A stretch of 64,000 nt of DNA from Alloacidobacterium sp035547425 (GTDB lineage Bacteria > Acidobacteriota > Terriglobia > Terriglobales > Acidobacteriaceae): contig DASZUU010000050.1 of assembly GCA_035547425.1 (NCBI GenBank), positions 1 to 64,000 on the forward strand, given 5' to 3'. The notes under the pieces were generated by a model, which saw nothing but the letters and a program-made list of their open reading frames with translations, made no database searches and was not told where the DNA came from. The first letter of the stretch is position 1; the number at the start of each line of letters is the position of its first letter. This document shows positions 24,397 to 33,400 of the stretch, piece by piece. The position numbers were made by a program, and so were the translations under genes.

Positions 24397-26838
24397 TTAT
24401 GCGTCGGCGTGCTGCAGGATATCTTCGCGATCCTGCTCATCCTTCTGCTCTTCCTGCCGTGATTTCGGCAGGGCCACGTTGAGGACATCCTCAATGCGGC
24501 TGGCGTAGTGGATGGCCACACCGTCGATCTGCTCCGGCATCAGGTCCTCTTCCACGTTCAGGCGGTTTTCTGCCGGAAGAATGACCTGCTTGACGCCCGC
24601 GCGCTTCGCGGCCAGGAACTTCTCCTTGATACCGCCGACGGGCAGGACATTTCCGCTGAGCGTGATCTCGCCGGTCATTGCGGTAAGCGGATGCACCGGC
24701 GTATCGGTCAGCAGCGAAATGAGCGCCGTTGCCATGGTCACGCCTGCCGAAGGGCCGTCCTTCGGGATCGCGCCTGCGGGTACGTGAATGTGCAGGTCGA
24801 TATCCTTCATGAAGTCTTCCGCGAGGCCGATCGATTTCGCGTTTGAGCGCACCCAGGTCAGCGCTGCCTGCATGGATTCCTGCATGACTTCGCCGATCTG
24901 TCCGGTCATCTTGAAGCCGCCGTTGCCCTTCATCCTGTTGGCTTCGATGAAGAGCACGTCGCCGCCCGCCGGTGTCCATGCCAGGCCTACGGCTACGCCG
25001 GCGCGCTTCGTGCGCTCGGCAATTTCCGTATCGACGCGAACCTTGATGCCGCCGAGGAACTCATGAATGATTTCCTTGGTGACAATCAGTTTTTCGTTCT
25101 TGCCTTCCGCAATGCGGCGCGCCTGCTTGCGGCAGACAGTGCCGATCAGCTGCTCAAGCTTACGCACGCCGGCTTCCCGCGTGTAATGGCGCACGATGTA
25201 GGAGATGGCGTCGTCGGGAAACTCGATATTCTCCGCGGTGATGCCGTTTTCCTTGATCTGGCGCGGAACGAGATAGCGACGCGAGATGTGCCGTTTCTCT
25301 TCCTCGGTGTAGCCCTGCAGCTCGATGATCTCCATGCGGTCGAGCAGCGGCGCGGGCATGGTATCGAGCATGTTCGCGGTGCAGATAAAGAGCACCTTGG
25401 ACAGGTCGAAGGGCTGGTCGAGGTAGTTGTCGCGGAACGTGTTGTTCTGTTCCGGGTCGAGAACTTCGAGCAGCGCCGATGCCGGGTCGCCGCGGAAATC
25501 GCGCCCAAGCTTATCGATCTCGTCAAGCATGAAGACGGGATCGTTTGTGCCCGCGCGACGCAGGTTCTGAATGATCTGGCCGGGCAGAGCGCCGATGTAC
25601 GTGCGGCGATGCCCGCGCAGTTCGGCTTCATCGTGCATGCCGCCGAGCGAAATGCGCTGGAACTTGCGTCCCAGAGCGCGCGCTACGCTGCGGCCTAATG
25701 AAGTTTTACCCACGCCCGGAGGTCCGACAAAGCAAAGGATCGGACCCTTCATGTCGGGCTTGAGGCGACGCACCGCCAGGTAATCGAGAATGCGCTCCTT
25801 TACCTTCTTGAGGTCGTAGTGGTCCTCGTCGAGAATCTCCTTGGCCCTAGAAATATCGACCTCGGTGCCGGACGACTTGGCCCAGGGCAAAGCTGCCAGC
25901 CACTCGATATAGTTGCGCGTGAGCGAATAGTCGGCGGCCATGGGAGACATGCGCGAGAGCCGGTTGAGCTCTTTCAGCGCTTCCTTCAGTGTCTCTTCCG
26001 GCATACCGGCGTCTTCTATTTTCTTGCGCAGCTCTTCGATGTCCTTCTGGCTCTCGTCTTGTTCGCCGAGCTCTTTCTGTATGGCCTTCAGCTGCTCGCG
26101 CAGGTAGTAATCGCGCTGCGACTGCTGCACCTGGTCCTGCACTTCGGACTGGATTTTATTGCGCAGCTGCTGCACTTCCAGCTCCTTGACGAGGTGCTTG
26201 TTCAGGCGATCGAGGCGGGTGTTGACGTCCGAGGTTTCGAGCAGCTCCTGACGATCCGCCGTGGTCAGAAACGGCAGCGAAGAGGCGACAAAATCGCTGA
26301 GACGCGCCGGATCGTCCATCTGCGAAGCAATGGTGGAAAGCTCGTCGGAGAGCGTCGGCGACGCCGAAACAATCTGCTGGAACTGAGACAGCACGTTGCG
26401 CTGCAGGGCTTCCAGCTCGGGGCCCTTTTCGGGGGCAATTTCCTGTACCGGCTCCACGCTGGCGAGCATGAAAGGCTCGGTCTGTGTGTATTCGCCCAGT
26501 TTTACGCGCTCCGTGCCCTCGGTAAAGACAAAGAGGCTCTGGTTGGGCATTTTGACGACCTTGTGCACAGTTGCGAGCGTGCCATAGGCGTGCAGATCGG
26601 CTGGTTTGGGAGTGTCAAGGTGCGCGTCGCGCTGTGCAACGACAACGATGGTCTTTTCCTCGCCAAGCGACTGGATAAGTTGGATAGAGCTCTCGCGGCC
26701 TACAGTGAGCGGAAGAACGGCGTGCGGGAACAGAACTGTGTCCCGCACCGGGAGAACGGATAGAACCCGCCCTTCCGGGCGATCTTCGCGCTGTCTTGGG
26801 TCGCTCGGATGAATGACGCTGAGAAAGTCGCTAGCCAT
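24397..26838 (-). CDS. lon: ATP-dependent protease Lon
   Basis: Cytosolic AAA+ serine protease that degrades misfolded and regulatory proteins; 813 residues, the standard LonA length. The N-terminal LAN domain (LSVLPVRDTVLFPHAVLPL) is followed by a coiled helical region, Walker A GPPGVGKTSLGRS, Walker B FMLDEIDKLG, and the catalytic Ser in KDGPSAGVTMATA (about residue 695) with the Lys in GGIKEKFLAAKRAG. AAGG lies shortly upstream of the ATG. A dyad overlapping a TATAAT box lies 14 bases upstream (26852) and may be an operator. Confidence 0.97.
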   Translation of the reverse strand: MASDFLSVIHPSDPRQREDRPEGRVLSVLPVRDTVLFPHAVLPLTVGRESSIQLIQSLGEEKTIVVVAQRDAHLDTPKPADLHAYGTLATVHKVVKMPNQSLFVFTEGTERVKLGEYTQTEPFMLASVEPVQEIAPEKGPELEALQRNVLSQFQQIVSASPTLSDELSTIASQMDDPARLSDFVASSLPFLTTADRQELLETSDVNTRLDRLNKHLVKELEVQQLRNKIQSEVQDQVQQSQRDYYLREQLKAIQKELGEQDESQKDIEELRKKIEDAGMPEETLKEALKELNRLSRMSPMAADYSLTRNYIEWLAALPWAKSSGTEVDISRAKEILDEDHYDLKKVKERILDYLAVRRLKPDMKGPILCFVGPPGVGKTSLGRSVARALGRKFQRISLGGMHDEAELRGHRRTYIGALPGQIIQNLRRAGTNDPVFMLDEIDKLGRDFRGDPASALLEVLDPEQNNTFRDNYLDQPFDLSKVLFICTANMLDTMPAPLLDRMEIIELQGYTEEEKRHISRRYLVPRQIKENGITAENIEFPDDAISYIVRHYTREAGVRKLEQLIGTVCRKQARRIAEGKNEKLIVTKEIIHEFLGGIKVRVDTEIAERTKRAGVAVGLAWTPAGGDVLFIEANRMKGNGGFKMTGQIGEVMQESMQAALTWVRSNAKSIGLAEDFMKDIDLHIHVPAGAIPKDGPSAGVTMATALISLLTDTPVHPLTAMTGEITLSGNVLPVGGIKEKFLAAKRAGVKQVILPAENRLNVEEDLMPEQIDGVAIHYASRIEDVLNVALPKSRQEEQKDEQDREDILQHADA

Positions 26839-26851
26839 GAGTGCCTTCTTA

Positions 26852-26869
26852 TCAGATTATATGATCTGA
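26852..26869 (-). promoter_or_regulatory. Inverted repeat over a -10 box in front of lon
   Basis: An 18-base dyad, TCAGAT and ATCTGA separated by six bases, whose minus strand contains TATAAT. A weak -35 (TAGATT) lies 16 bases before it. The overlap suggests an operator at the lon promoter; the regulator is unknown. Confidence 0.4.
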
Positions 26870-27088
26870 ATGCAATTAATCTAACTATTTGATTCCATAC
26901 ATGCCAGAAAGTCGCAAAACCGATAGACCAGCTTACAAGATTGATAAATAAGCACTTAAATCAAACCCTTTCTGTTTGCCCAATTGTTGCGCCTATTTAC
27001 TCTTTTGGATGCAGATACGCAGCCCGGGCATACAGGTTCCTCACCAGCTTTTCATCGGCGCCGTCGCGACAGAGTTGATATGAAGAAG
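26870..27088. other. AT-rich spacer between pheA and lon
   Basis: About 220 bases with lower GC than the flanking genes. I see no open reading frame of coding character, no tRNA and no convincing terminator for pheA. Confidence 0.5.
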
Positions 27089-27916
27089 CTAGGGTGTAGG
27101 ACGCTGGGCGGCCCGGTAACGCCCTAATTCTTTCACCATGGAACAGTGCCGGCGAAGCAATTCCAGGGGAACATCGGCTCGGGTCTGCGGAGCAAGCTGG
27201 TAGTCGGCGTAAAAAACATATTGCCAGGGCTGGCCTTGTACCGGGCGCGATTCGATCTTGGTAAGGTTGGTTCCCTGCCCGGCAAAGACTTCCAGGGCGG
27301 CCACCAGCGTCCCGGGCCGGTTTTCCACGGTAAAGGCGAGGCTCACTTTGTCGGCTTCCGGGTTTACGGAGACGTCCCGGCGGCGGCGAATGTGAAAGAA
27401 GCGGGTGTAGTTCTCAGGATTGTCTTCGATACCGGCGGCGAGGATTTCTCCCCGGTAATAGGCAGCGGCGCGAGCGCTGGCAATCGCCGCATACGCGGGC
27501 TTTGCCAGCTCCATAATGTGCTTGACGCTGCCGGCAGTGTCATAGAAAGGAACAGCTTCTGCCCGGGGGTGCTCTAAGAAAAAACGACGGCACTGCGCCA
27601 GGGCCACGGGATGCGAATGAATACGCTCAATTTGTTCCAGGGATGTACCGGGAATAGCGATCAGGTTATGCCGGATCCGAAGGAGCGTTTCACTTTCGAT
27701 GGCCACATCGTGGCTCAACAGCAGGTCATAGTGTTCAACGACGGAACCGGCGAGGCTGTTTTCTATCGGGATGACAGCAGAATCGACTTCACCGCTGGAG
27801 AGCGCGCAAAAAACATCGGCGGAAAGCGAGCACGGCAGAATGGTTGCCTGCGGAAACAGATTGGATGCTGCCTCATGGCTGAATGAGCCGGGTTCCCCTT
27901 GTATTGCCACCTGCAT
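27089..27916 (-). CDS. pheA: Prephenate dehydratase
   Basis: Converts prephenate to phenylpyruvate in phenylalanine synthesis. With the ATG at 27916 it is 275 residues: a dehydratase domain beginning VAIQGEPGSFSHEAA, with AVIPIENSLAGSV and the catalytic TRF motif in NYTRFFHI, then a C-terminal ACT domain with FTVENRPGTLVAAL and the Phe-binding ESRP motif in LTKIESRPV. The ACT domain predicts feedback inhibition by phenylalanine. A TTG at 27955 would add 13 residues; GGAGG lies 11 bases before the ATG. No chorismate mutase domain is fused, unlike the E. coli enzyme. Monocistronic. Confidence 0.93.
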   Translation of the reverse strand: MQVAIQGEPGSFSHEAASNLFPQATILPCSLSADVFCALSSGEVDSAVIPIENSLAGSVVEHYDLLLSHDVAIESETLLRIRHNLIAIPGTSLEQIERIHSHPVALAQCRRFFLEHPRAEAVPFYDTAGSVKHIMELAKPAYAAIASARAAAYYRGEILAAGIEDNPENYTRFFHIRRRRDVSVNPEADKVSLAFTVENRPGTLVAALEVFAGQGTNLTKIESRPVQGQPWQYVFYADYQLAPQTRADVPLELLRRHCSMVKELGRYRAAQRPTP

Positions 27917-28032
27917 TTGCTGCTTTTCCTCCAAAGGTTTCTGGTTCGACGGCAACCCAAAAGGCCATCAAGCGCAACATATCACACCGTAAGCCAATTC
28001 AGGCTGCAGGCAACGAGATAAGGAGAACGCGG

Positions 28033-28185
28033 ATGCTTTGGACAATTTTTGTAATTCTTCTGGTGTTGTGGCTGGTGGGTCTGGTGAGTTTCCATGCGAT
28101 AGGCTGGTATATCCACATCCTGCTGGTCCTCGCACTGGTCGTATTGCTGATCCAGCTTATCAGCGGCAGGCGGCCGGTAGTTTAA
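28033..28185 (+). CDS. Small Lmo0937-family membrane protein
   Basis: A 50-residue protein with two hydrophobic helices (residues 2-20 and 26-44) and a short basic tail (GRRPVV), the pattern of the lmo0937 family of stress-associated membrane peptides. The ATG at 28033 has AAGGAG upstream. It precedes a CsbD-like gene by 72 bases, and such pairs are common in general stress regulons. Molecular role unknown. Confidence 0.75.
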   Translation: MLWTIFVILLVLWLVGLVSFHAIGWYIHILLVLALVVLLIQLISGRRPVV

Positions 28186-28211
28186 GCCGTAGTGTGTAAC
28201 TTCCATCCAAG

Positions 28212-28240
28212 CCGGTTTCGGTCTATATAGCTGAAACCGG
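28212..28240 (+). promoter_or_regulatory. Inverted repeat in the csbD-like gene leader
   Basis: Arms CCGGTTTC and GAAACCGG are separated by 13 bases (including CTATATAG), 17 bases ahead of the csbD-like start. It could be an operator or a leader hairpin. Confidence 0.4.
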
Positions 28241-28257
28241 TTTCAAAAGAGGCTTTT

Positions 28258-28554
28258 ATGAATAAGGACCAAGTGAGCGGAAAATTGGATCAGGCCGCCG
28301 GAAAAGTGAAGGAGAAAGTTGGCGGAGCCGTAGGAAACCAGCGCCTGGCAAATGAAGGATTAGCCGATCAAATAAAGGGCGCCGCGAAAGAAACGTGGGG
28401 GAACGCAAAAGATGTAGCCCACGACAATGCTGAGGCAGAACGAAGAGAATCGGAAGCGCATGCAAATGACACCCGAGACCGCATCTCGAACAAGGTGCAG
28501 GATATGAAAGAACGGGTAAACGAAAAGATCGAGCAGCATCGACGGCCTGCCTAG
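28258..28554 (+). CDS. CsbD-like stress protein
   Basis: A 98-residue highly charged, helix-forming protein. The N-terminal 45 residues fit the CsbD family (MNKDQVSGKLDQAAGKVKEK, then GNQRLANEGLADQIKGAA); the C-terminal half is a further charged helical extension (DTRDRISNKVQDMKERV) reminiscent of LEA-type repeats. CsbD proteins accumulate under general stress with no known activity. GAGG lies upstream of the ATG. A terminator follows within ten bases. Confidence 0.88.
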   Translation: MNKDQVSGKLDQAAGKVKEKVGGAVGNQRLANEGLADQIKGAAKETWGNAKDVAHDNAEAERRESEAHANDTRDRISNKVQDMKERVNEKIEQHRRPA

Positions 28555-28563
28555 CTTCTAAAC

Positions 28564-28592
28564 AAAAAAGCCCCGCCTGTCGGGGCTTTTTT
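28564..28592. terminator. Bidirectional terminator after csbD-like and UbiA-family genes
   Basis: A GCCCCG stem flanked by A6 and T6 runs, giving a 12-base perfect stem with a five-base loop; serves convergent genes. Confidence 0.92.
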
Positions 28593-29454
28593 ATCGGCTG
28601 ACGAGCAAAGCGGCGGCCATGAAAATGAAAAAAACGACAGAGATGATGCCGTTCATGGTGAAGAATGCGGCATTGAGGCGGCGCAGGTCCGTTGGGGAAA
28701 CGATGGAGTGCTCATAGAGCAGCAGAGCCGCGACGATGGCAATGCCCACTAGGGCAACGGGGCCAAGCGAAAACAGGTGAACCAGCCAAAGCAGCAGCCC
28801 CAGCATGATAAGGTGCATCGTTCGCGTGGCCCAGAAAGCGCCGCGAATTCCGATAGCGGACGGGATGCTGTTCAGCCCATGCGCACGGTCATGCTGGGCG
28901 TCCTGGCAGGCATAGAGCACATCGAACCCCGCCACCCAGAAAAGCACTGCGGCGGTAAGCACGAGGATCCGCGCGTCCAGCGACCCGCGGATGGCGATCC
29001 ATGCAGCGCTGGGAGCGATGCCCAGGGAAAGTCCGAGAACCAGGTGCGACCAGCGGGTAAACCGCTTGGTGTAGGAATACAGCAGAATGATGGCCAGCGC
29101 TACAGGTGAAAGCCAGAGAGCCAGGCGATTCAGTTGCGCTGCCGCCAGGATAAACACCAGCGACATGAAAATAGTGAAGGCCGCGACAAAACCGCGCGAA
29201 AGATGACCGGCGGGGATGGCACGCATCTGCGTGCGCGGGTTCGCAGCATCCAGGTCGGCATCTGCCCAGCGGTTAAATGCCATGGCGGCGGACCGGGCTG
29301 TCACCATGCAAACGATAATCCATACAAGCTGCATGGGGTGCGGCCAGCCATGCGCGGCAAGCATAGCTCCGGTCAAAGCAAAAGGCAGAGCAAAAATCGA
29401 ATGCTCCCACTTGATCATTTCAAGAGTCGTACCAACGCTGCGCAACAATGACAT
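28591..29454 (-). CDS. UbiA-family prenyltransferase (MqnP/UbiA-like)
   Basis: Integral-membrane enzyme that attaches a polyprenyl chain to an aromatic quinone precursor. 287 residues with eight or nine membrane helices; the two Asp-rich motifs are NRWADADLDAANPRT near 61 and DAQHDRAHGLNSIP near 185. The first helix region KWEHSIFALPFAL is common to UbiA and the futalosine-pathway enzyme MqnP. Sequence alone does not decide between these; MqnP is a reasonable guess because Acidobacteriota use menaquinone. No other quinone gene is adjacent. Confidence 0.8.
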   Translation of the reverse strand: MSLLRSVGTTLEMIKWEHSIFALPFALTGAMLAAHGWPHPMQLVWIIVCMVTARSAAMAFNRWADADLDAANPRTQMRAIPAGHLSRGFVAAFTIFMSLVFILAAAQLNRLALWLSPVALAIILLYSYTKRFTRWSHLVLGLSLGIAPSAAWIAIRGSLDARILVLTAAVLFWVAGFDVLYACQDAQHDRAHGLNSIPSAIGIRGAFWATRTMHLIMLGLLLWLVHLFSLGPVALVGIAIVAALLLYEHSIVSPTDLRRLNAAFFTMNGIISVVFFIFMAAALLVSR

Positions 29455-29496
29455 TCTTTATAAAAGCTCCCTCGTATAGTTTAAGGCAAAACAAAA

Positions 29497-29524
29497 GCGG
29501 CCTCGCCGCGATGGACGAGGCCGC
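29497..29524 (-). terminator. Terminator after the BON-domain gene
   Basis: A perfect nine-base stem GCGGCCTCG with a ten-base loop; on the minus strand it is followed by TTTTGTTTT. Confidence 0.8.
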
Positions 29525-29542
29525 CAATTGCGCCGCGCAAAG

Positions 29543-30334
29543 TTATTTCTTTTCGGGCTGATTGGCTACTACAAGATTGTTGGTGACATGGAAGACGCCC
29601 GGGACAGAGTTTGCGCGAATGCCGGCGGCATCCTTGTCTCCCTGGTTATCGACTACGCCATAGAGCGTCACATTCCCGTTCTGCACCGAGATGCGGATCG
29701 GCTTGCCGGGATCGATAGCATATTTGTTCAAGCTGGGGAAGCCATAAACCGAGCGAAATACAGCGATGCGTATGCGATCATCCATCGGCGAAACAGGGTC
29801 GACCTGAATGTCGTTGACGACATCCTTGACGCCCTTGGTGTTGGCAGCCACGGCAGCAGCCGAATCGGCATCTACCGGGCCATAGGCGTGACCGCCCAGG
29901 GTGACCACGCCATTCTGCACCTGAACAGAAATCGCATTGAAGGCAGTGGTTCCATAGCCAACGCGATCATACTCGATGGCTTTGAGCAGCTTGTTCTGAA
30001 GCTCCGCGTCCGAAACTTCAGGACCGGCAACTTCGATTTCGTTTTCAACGCCCTTCACATTCTTGATGCGGTGAACCCGCTTATCAACGTCAACCTTCTG
30101 GTCATAGACGTCAACTGTACCGGTAAGGGTGACAATTGAGTTGGAAACCGAAGCCTTTACGTTCTTAAACTGCGATTTATTCAGCGCTTTGTTCTGAACG
30201 TCCGCAAGAATTTGATTGTCTTTACCCGCATCCTGGGCTACTGCCGTCATGGAGCGAGGAGCAATCGTAGAAGGCGAAATCGCCAATAAAACTAATGCCA
30301 AAACGGGACCCAGACTGCGCGTTACATGCTTCAT
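29543..30334 (-). CDS. Periplasmic protein with three BON domains
   Basis: 263 residues with a signal peptide from the ATG at 30334 (AGGAG ahead of it). Three BON domains follow: about 50-115 (VTLTGTVDVYDQKVDVDKRV), 118-185 (VVTLGGHAYGPVDAD) and 190-255 (NVTLYGVVDNQGDKDAAG). Each has the central Gly and a GVxxVxN ending such as VKGVENEI. Proteins with tandem BON domains (OsmY-like) sit in the periplasm and are thought to bind membranes and protect against osmotic shock. The frame extends to 30409 but without a ribosome binding site. Confidence 0.87.
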   Translation of the reverse strand: MKHVTRSLGPVLALVLLAISPSTIAPRSMTAVAQDAGKDNQILADVQNKALNKSQFKNVKASVSNSIVTLTGTVDVYDQKVDVDKRVHRIKNVKGVENEIEVAGPEVSDAELQNKLLKAIEYDRVGYGTTAFNAISVQVQNGVVTLGGHAYGPVDADSAAAVAANTKGVKDVVNDIQVDPVSPMDDRIRIAVFRSVYGFPSLNKYAIDPGKPIRISVQNGNVTLYGVVDNQGDKDAAGIRANSVPGVFHVTNNLVVANQPEKK

Positions 30335-30472
30335 GTTTTGCTCTCCTGGCTCCTGCGTGGGTTTTACAACTACATGGTCGTCAGGCAGCCCTCTGTAGTG
30401 TTCGGACACATTTTACTCAAAATTGGTTGCGGGATCGTTGCAAATTTGTGTAGCCGGCGACGAATGGCGTTC

Positions 30473-33400
30473 CTAGCGGTAACGACGGTGCACTTTGAAC
30501 ATCATGCTGAATACGCCGGACTCGTCGCGTACCGCCAAAACGGAGACAGTGGGCGTGACATTGATCTCTGCCTGGATCAATTGCTGCGCGGTAGAGTTGA
30601 TATTGGTGGCGTAGGTCAGGGTTGCGTTTTGCGAAACCTGCTGCGCAACCGTAATGCGAGCCGTCGAGTTGCCCACCGAGCCGACCCAGGATGGGTCGAT
30701 CTTTACGCTGCCGCCGCCAAAGAGCTTCTGGATGCGGCTGCTGATGGTGGCATTGAGCGCGCCGCCGAGCAGGGCGTCCGCCGCGGTATTCACCCCGGCT
30801 TGCTGCGCCTGCATGGAATAAATCTGCTGCTCTTCCTGCGTGCGCCCCATGGCAAGCAGCGAGAAGATATCCTGCTGCGAGAGCGGCGGCTCGGAGCGGA
30901 AGGTGGGGGAAAGATTATCCGGCGTTCCATGCAATCCAATGGTGATGTCGTAATCTTCCACACGCGCGGTTGCATCTAGATCGATGGTCGGCTCGATTTT
31001 GACCGGATTACTGAAATAGATGTCCCCGTGCTGGAGCTGATATTTCGTCCCCGCAAAGGTCGCGCTTCCCTCGGTTACAGTGATGTGCCCAAGAACGGAA
31101 GGCTGCGCCACGGTTCCGCGCACGCGCAGGTCCACATCGCCGGCCAGCTTTGCGAATGAATTCTGGAAGTCGAGCTCCGGCGATGAGGTCACATGGATAT
31201 CGAGCCGAACGTGGCTTGAGAACGCGTTTGGATCGGGAGGCGGCGTCACGCCGCTCGATGGGCCGCTGAAGCTGGCGAAATCGAGGTTCGGACTTATTGT
31301 GAAGCGAGTCAGAAGCACACTTCCGCCCAACAGCAGATTGTCCTGAGTTCCTTGCAGGCGCAGCTTCGTATTGATCATGGAACTGATGCCGGTCGGGTAT
31401 CGAATGCGTATATCGTTGCCGGTTACAGTCAGATCGGTATAGATGCCCTGCTGATAGGTCACGTATCCGGTAACACTCACGCGGCCGCCGCCGGTTGTCC
31501 CGGTAAGGCTGGTTACCTGCAGCTTGTCCTGATTAAACGTAAGAGTGCCGTTCAATTGGCTGAGGCCGTTGGGAAAGTTTTCCATGCTGACGCCAACGTT
31601 TGCCAGTTTTACCTGCCCGGTAAGGTCAGGGCGCTCAAACGTGCCTCCGGCATCCATGCTGAATGTCATCTGGCCGGAAGACGTCACATTGGGATTGAGC
31701 GTTTGCAGAAGCTTCAGATTGACGGAGCCCTGCGTTTTTACATCCATCCGGTGATTGGTGCGAAATACTCCGAGCTGTCCCTGCGCGCGTAGATCGGTAT
31801 CGTCGCCCACGATGTGTAGAGGATCGAGCGAGAGAATGCCGTTGCTCAATTGAGCATGCAATGGGCCTTCGCTCTTAAGCGGCACATTGGCAAGCGCTAC
31901 GGAGAACTGGCTGATCTGTGCATCGCCTTTCAGCAGGCGCGGCGTCCGCAAAGGACCGCTGACGGTAACGACGCCCGCAATCGAGGAATGTCCCTTGACC
32001 CCCTGCACCTGGAACATTTCTAGAAATGAATCGATATCGAGATTTGCGAGCGTAGCCCGCGCTGTCGCTGTATAGTCTCCGCTGAGCGCGGTCTGCCCAT
32101 TGATCTGTACAGAAGCAGAACCTAAACGCCCATTCGCCGCAAAAAGCAATTGCTGCCGATCCGTATGCGCTTCGAGATCGAAGGTTCCATTTTGCTGCGG
32201 CCCGACGATGATTTTGGTCAGGTGCGCGTTTGCCTGCAGATTGGGATTGTCGACGGTGCCGGAACCTTTCGCAGAAAAGGCTAGCTGTCCGCTGATGGGA
32301 TACTTCGCGCTCTTGAAGTGCTCGAAATGGCTCAGGTCAAATCCTCTGCCTTCTGCTTCAAAATGGAATTGCTTCGAGCGGATGCCGTATCCTCCATCTC
32401 CGGTAACCTGCCCGCCATTCTGCAGAAGAGTAAGCTTCGACACGCCGATCTCATCGCCGGCAAACTTCAGGTCTGCATTGAGGCTGCGGTAATGCTCGCC
32501 ATAGGCATCTCCGCCCTGAACGGCAAGGTGTCCGCCGCCGTTGAGATTGTTAAGCTGGCCTCCGGCATGCGCGTTCAGGTTTACGGTGCCGGTTACCGGA
32601 AAATTCTGGCTCGCCATAATGAGAACGTCGCTGAGTTGCGCGTCTTTTACCTGCACGTCTGCGTTTATGGTGGATTGATCGTCGAAGGCATTGCGCCGCG
32701 CCGAAATCGCATGGGCATGCACCTGGCCTGAGGCGTGAATGGATGTCTTGCCGCGTGTCAGAGTGGCGTTCTGAACCGCGATGAGCCGTGCCGAGTATTC
32801 GGCATCCGCTTCCAGCGAATCCCAGTGAATCGTCTGCGCTGCCGGAGCAGCCGGAGGATTTGCAGGCGCATGAACCGCCGGACTTGCAGGCGCTGCGGAG
32901 GTTGCCGATTGCGGCAGGATGACATCGAAATTGTTGGCAACCAGATGCCCTTTCACATCGGGATCAGGCAGGCTGCCGCTTACAATTCCGTGAAACTGCG
33001 CCTGTCCTTGAAGATGAATCGGCAGCGCCTGCACGCCCTTCTTTCCGTTGGAAGAAACACCGAGAGCGGCGAGGGCCTCATCGAATTCGCCGAGGTTTGT
33101 TGTTTGCAGATCAGCCTGCAGCGTAGACGGGCGGCTGATGGGATAGACTCCCAGCCCTCCGGAAACTTCAATTTGCGAAGCCGGTGTTTGCGCCTGCAAT
33201 TGCTTGATCTGCACGCTGCCGTTCTTCTGAAAATAGGTTGCGTCGAGAAAGCCGGAGAGCGGCACTTCGTTTGCCGGCGCGGGCATGGCTGGCGTGAGCG
33301 TGACGCTGGCGCGCGCGGCCAGGTCGGATGCGTTGCCCGTCCAGCTCACGCTCGCGCTGCCGGATGCCACTGTGTCAAAGCCTAGCTCGTCAAATTGGCG

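Noticed and set aside
28210..28240. Rho-independent terminator after the lmo0937-like gene
   Set aside because: The stem has a 13-base loop and is not followed by a T run; better explained as a regulatory dyad.
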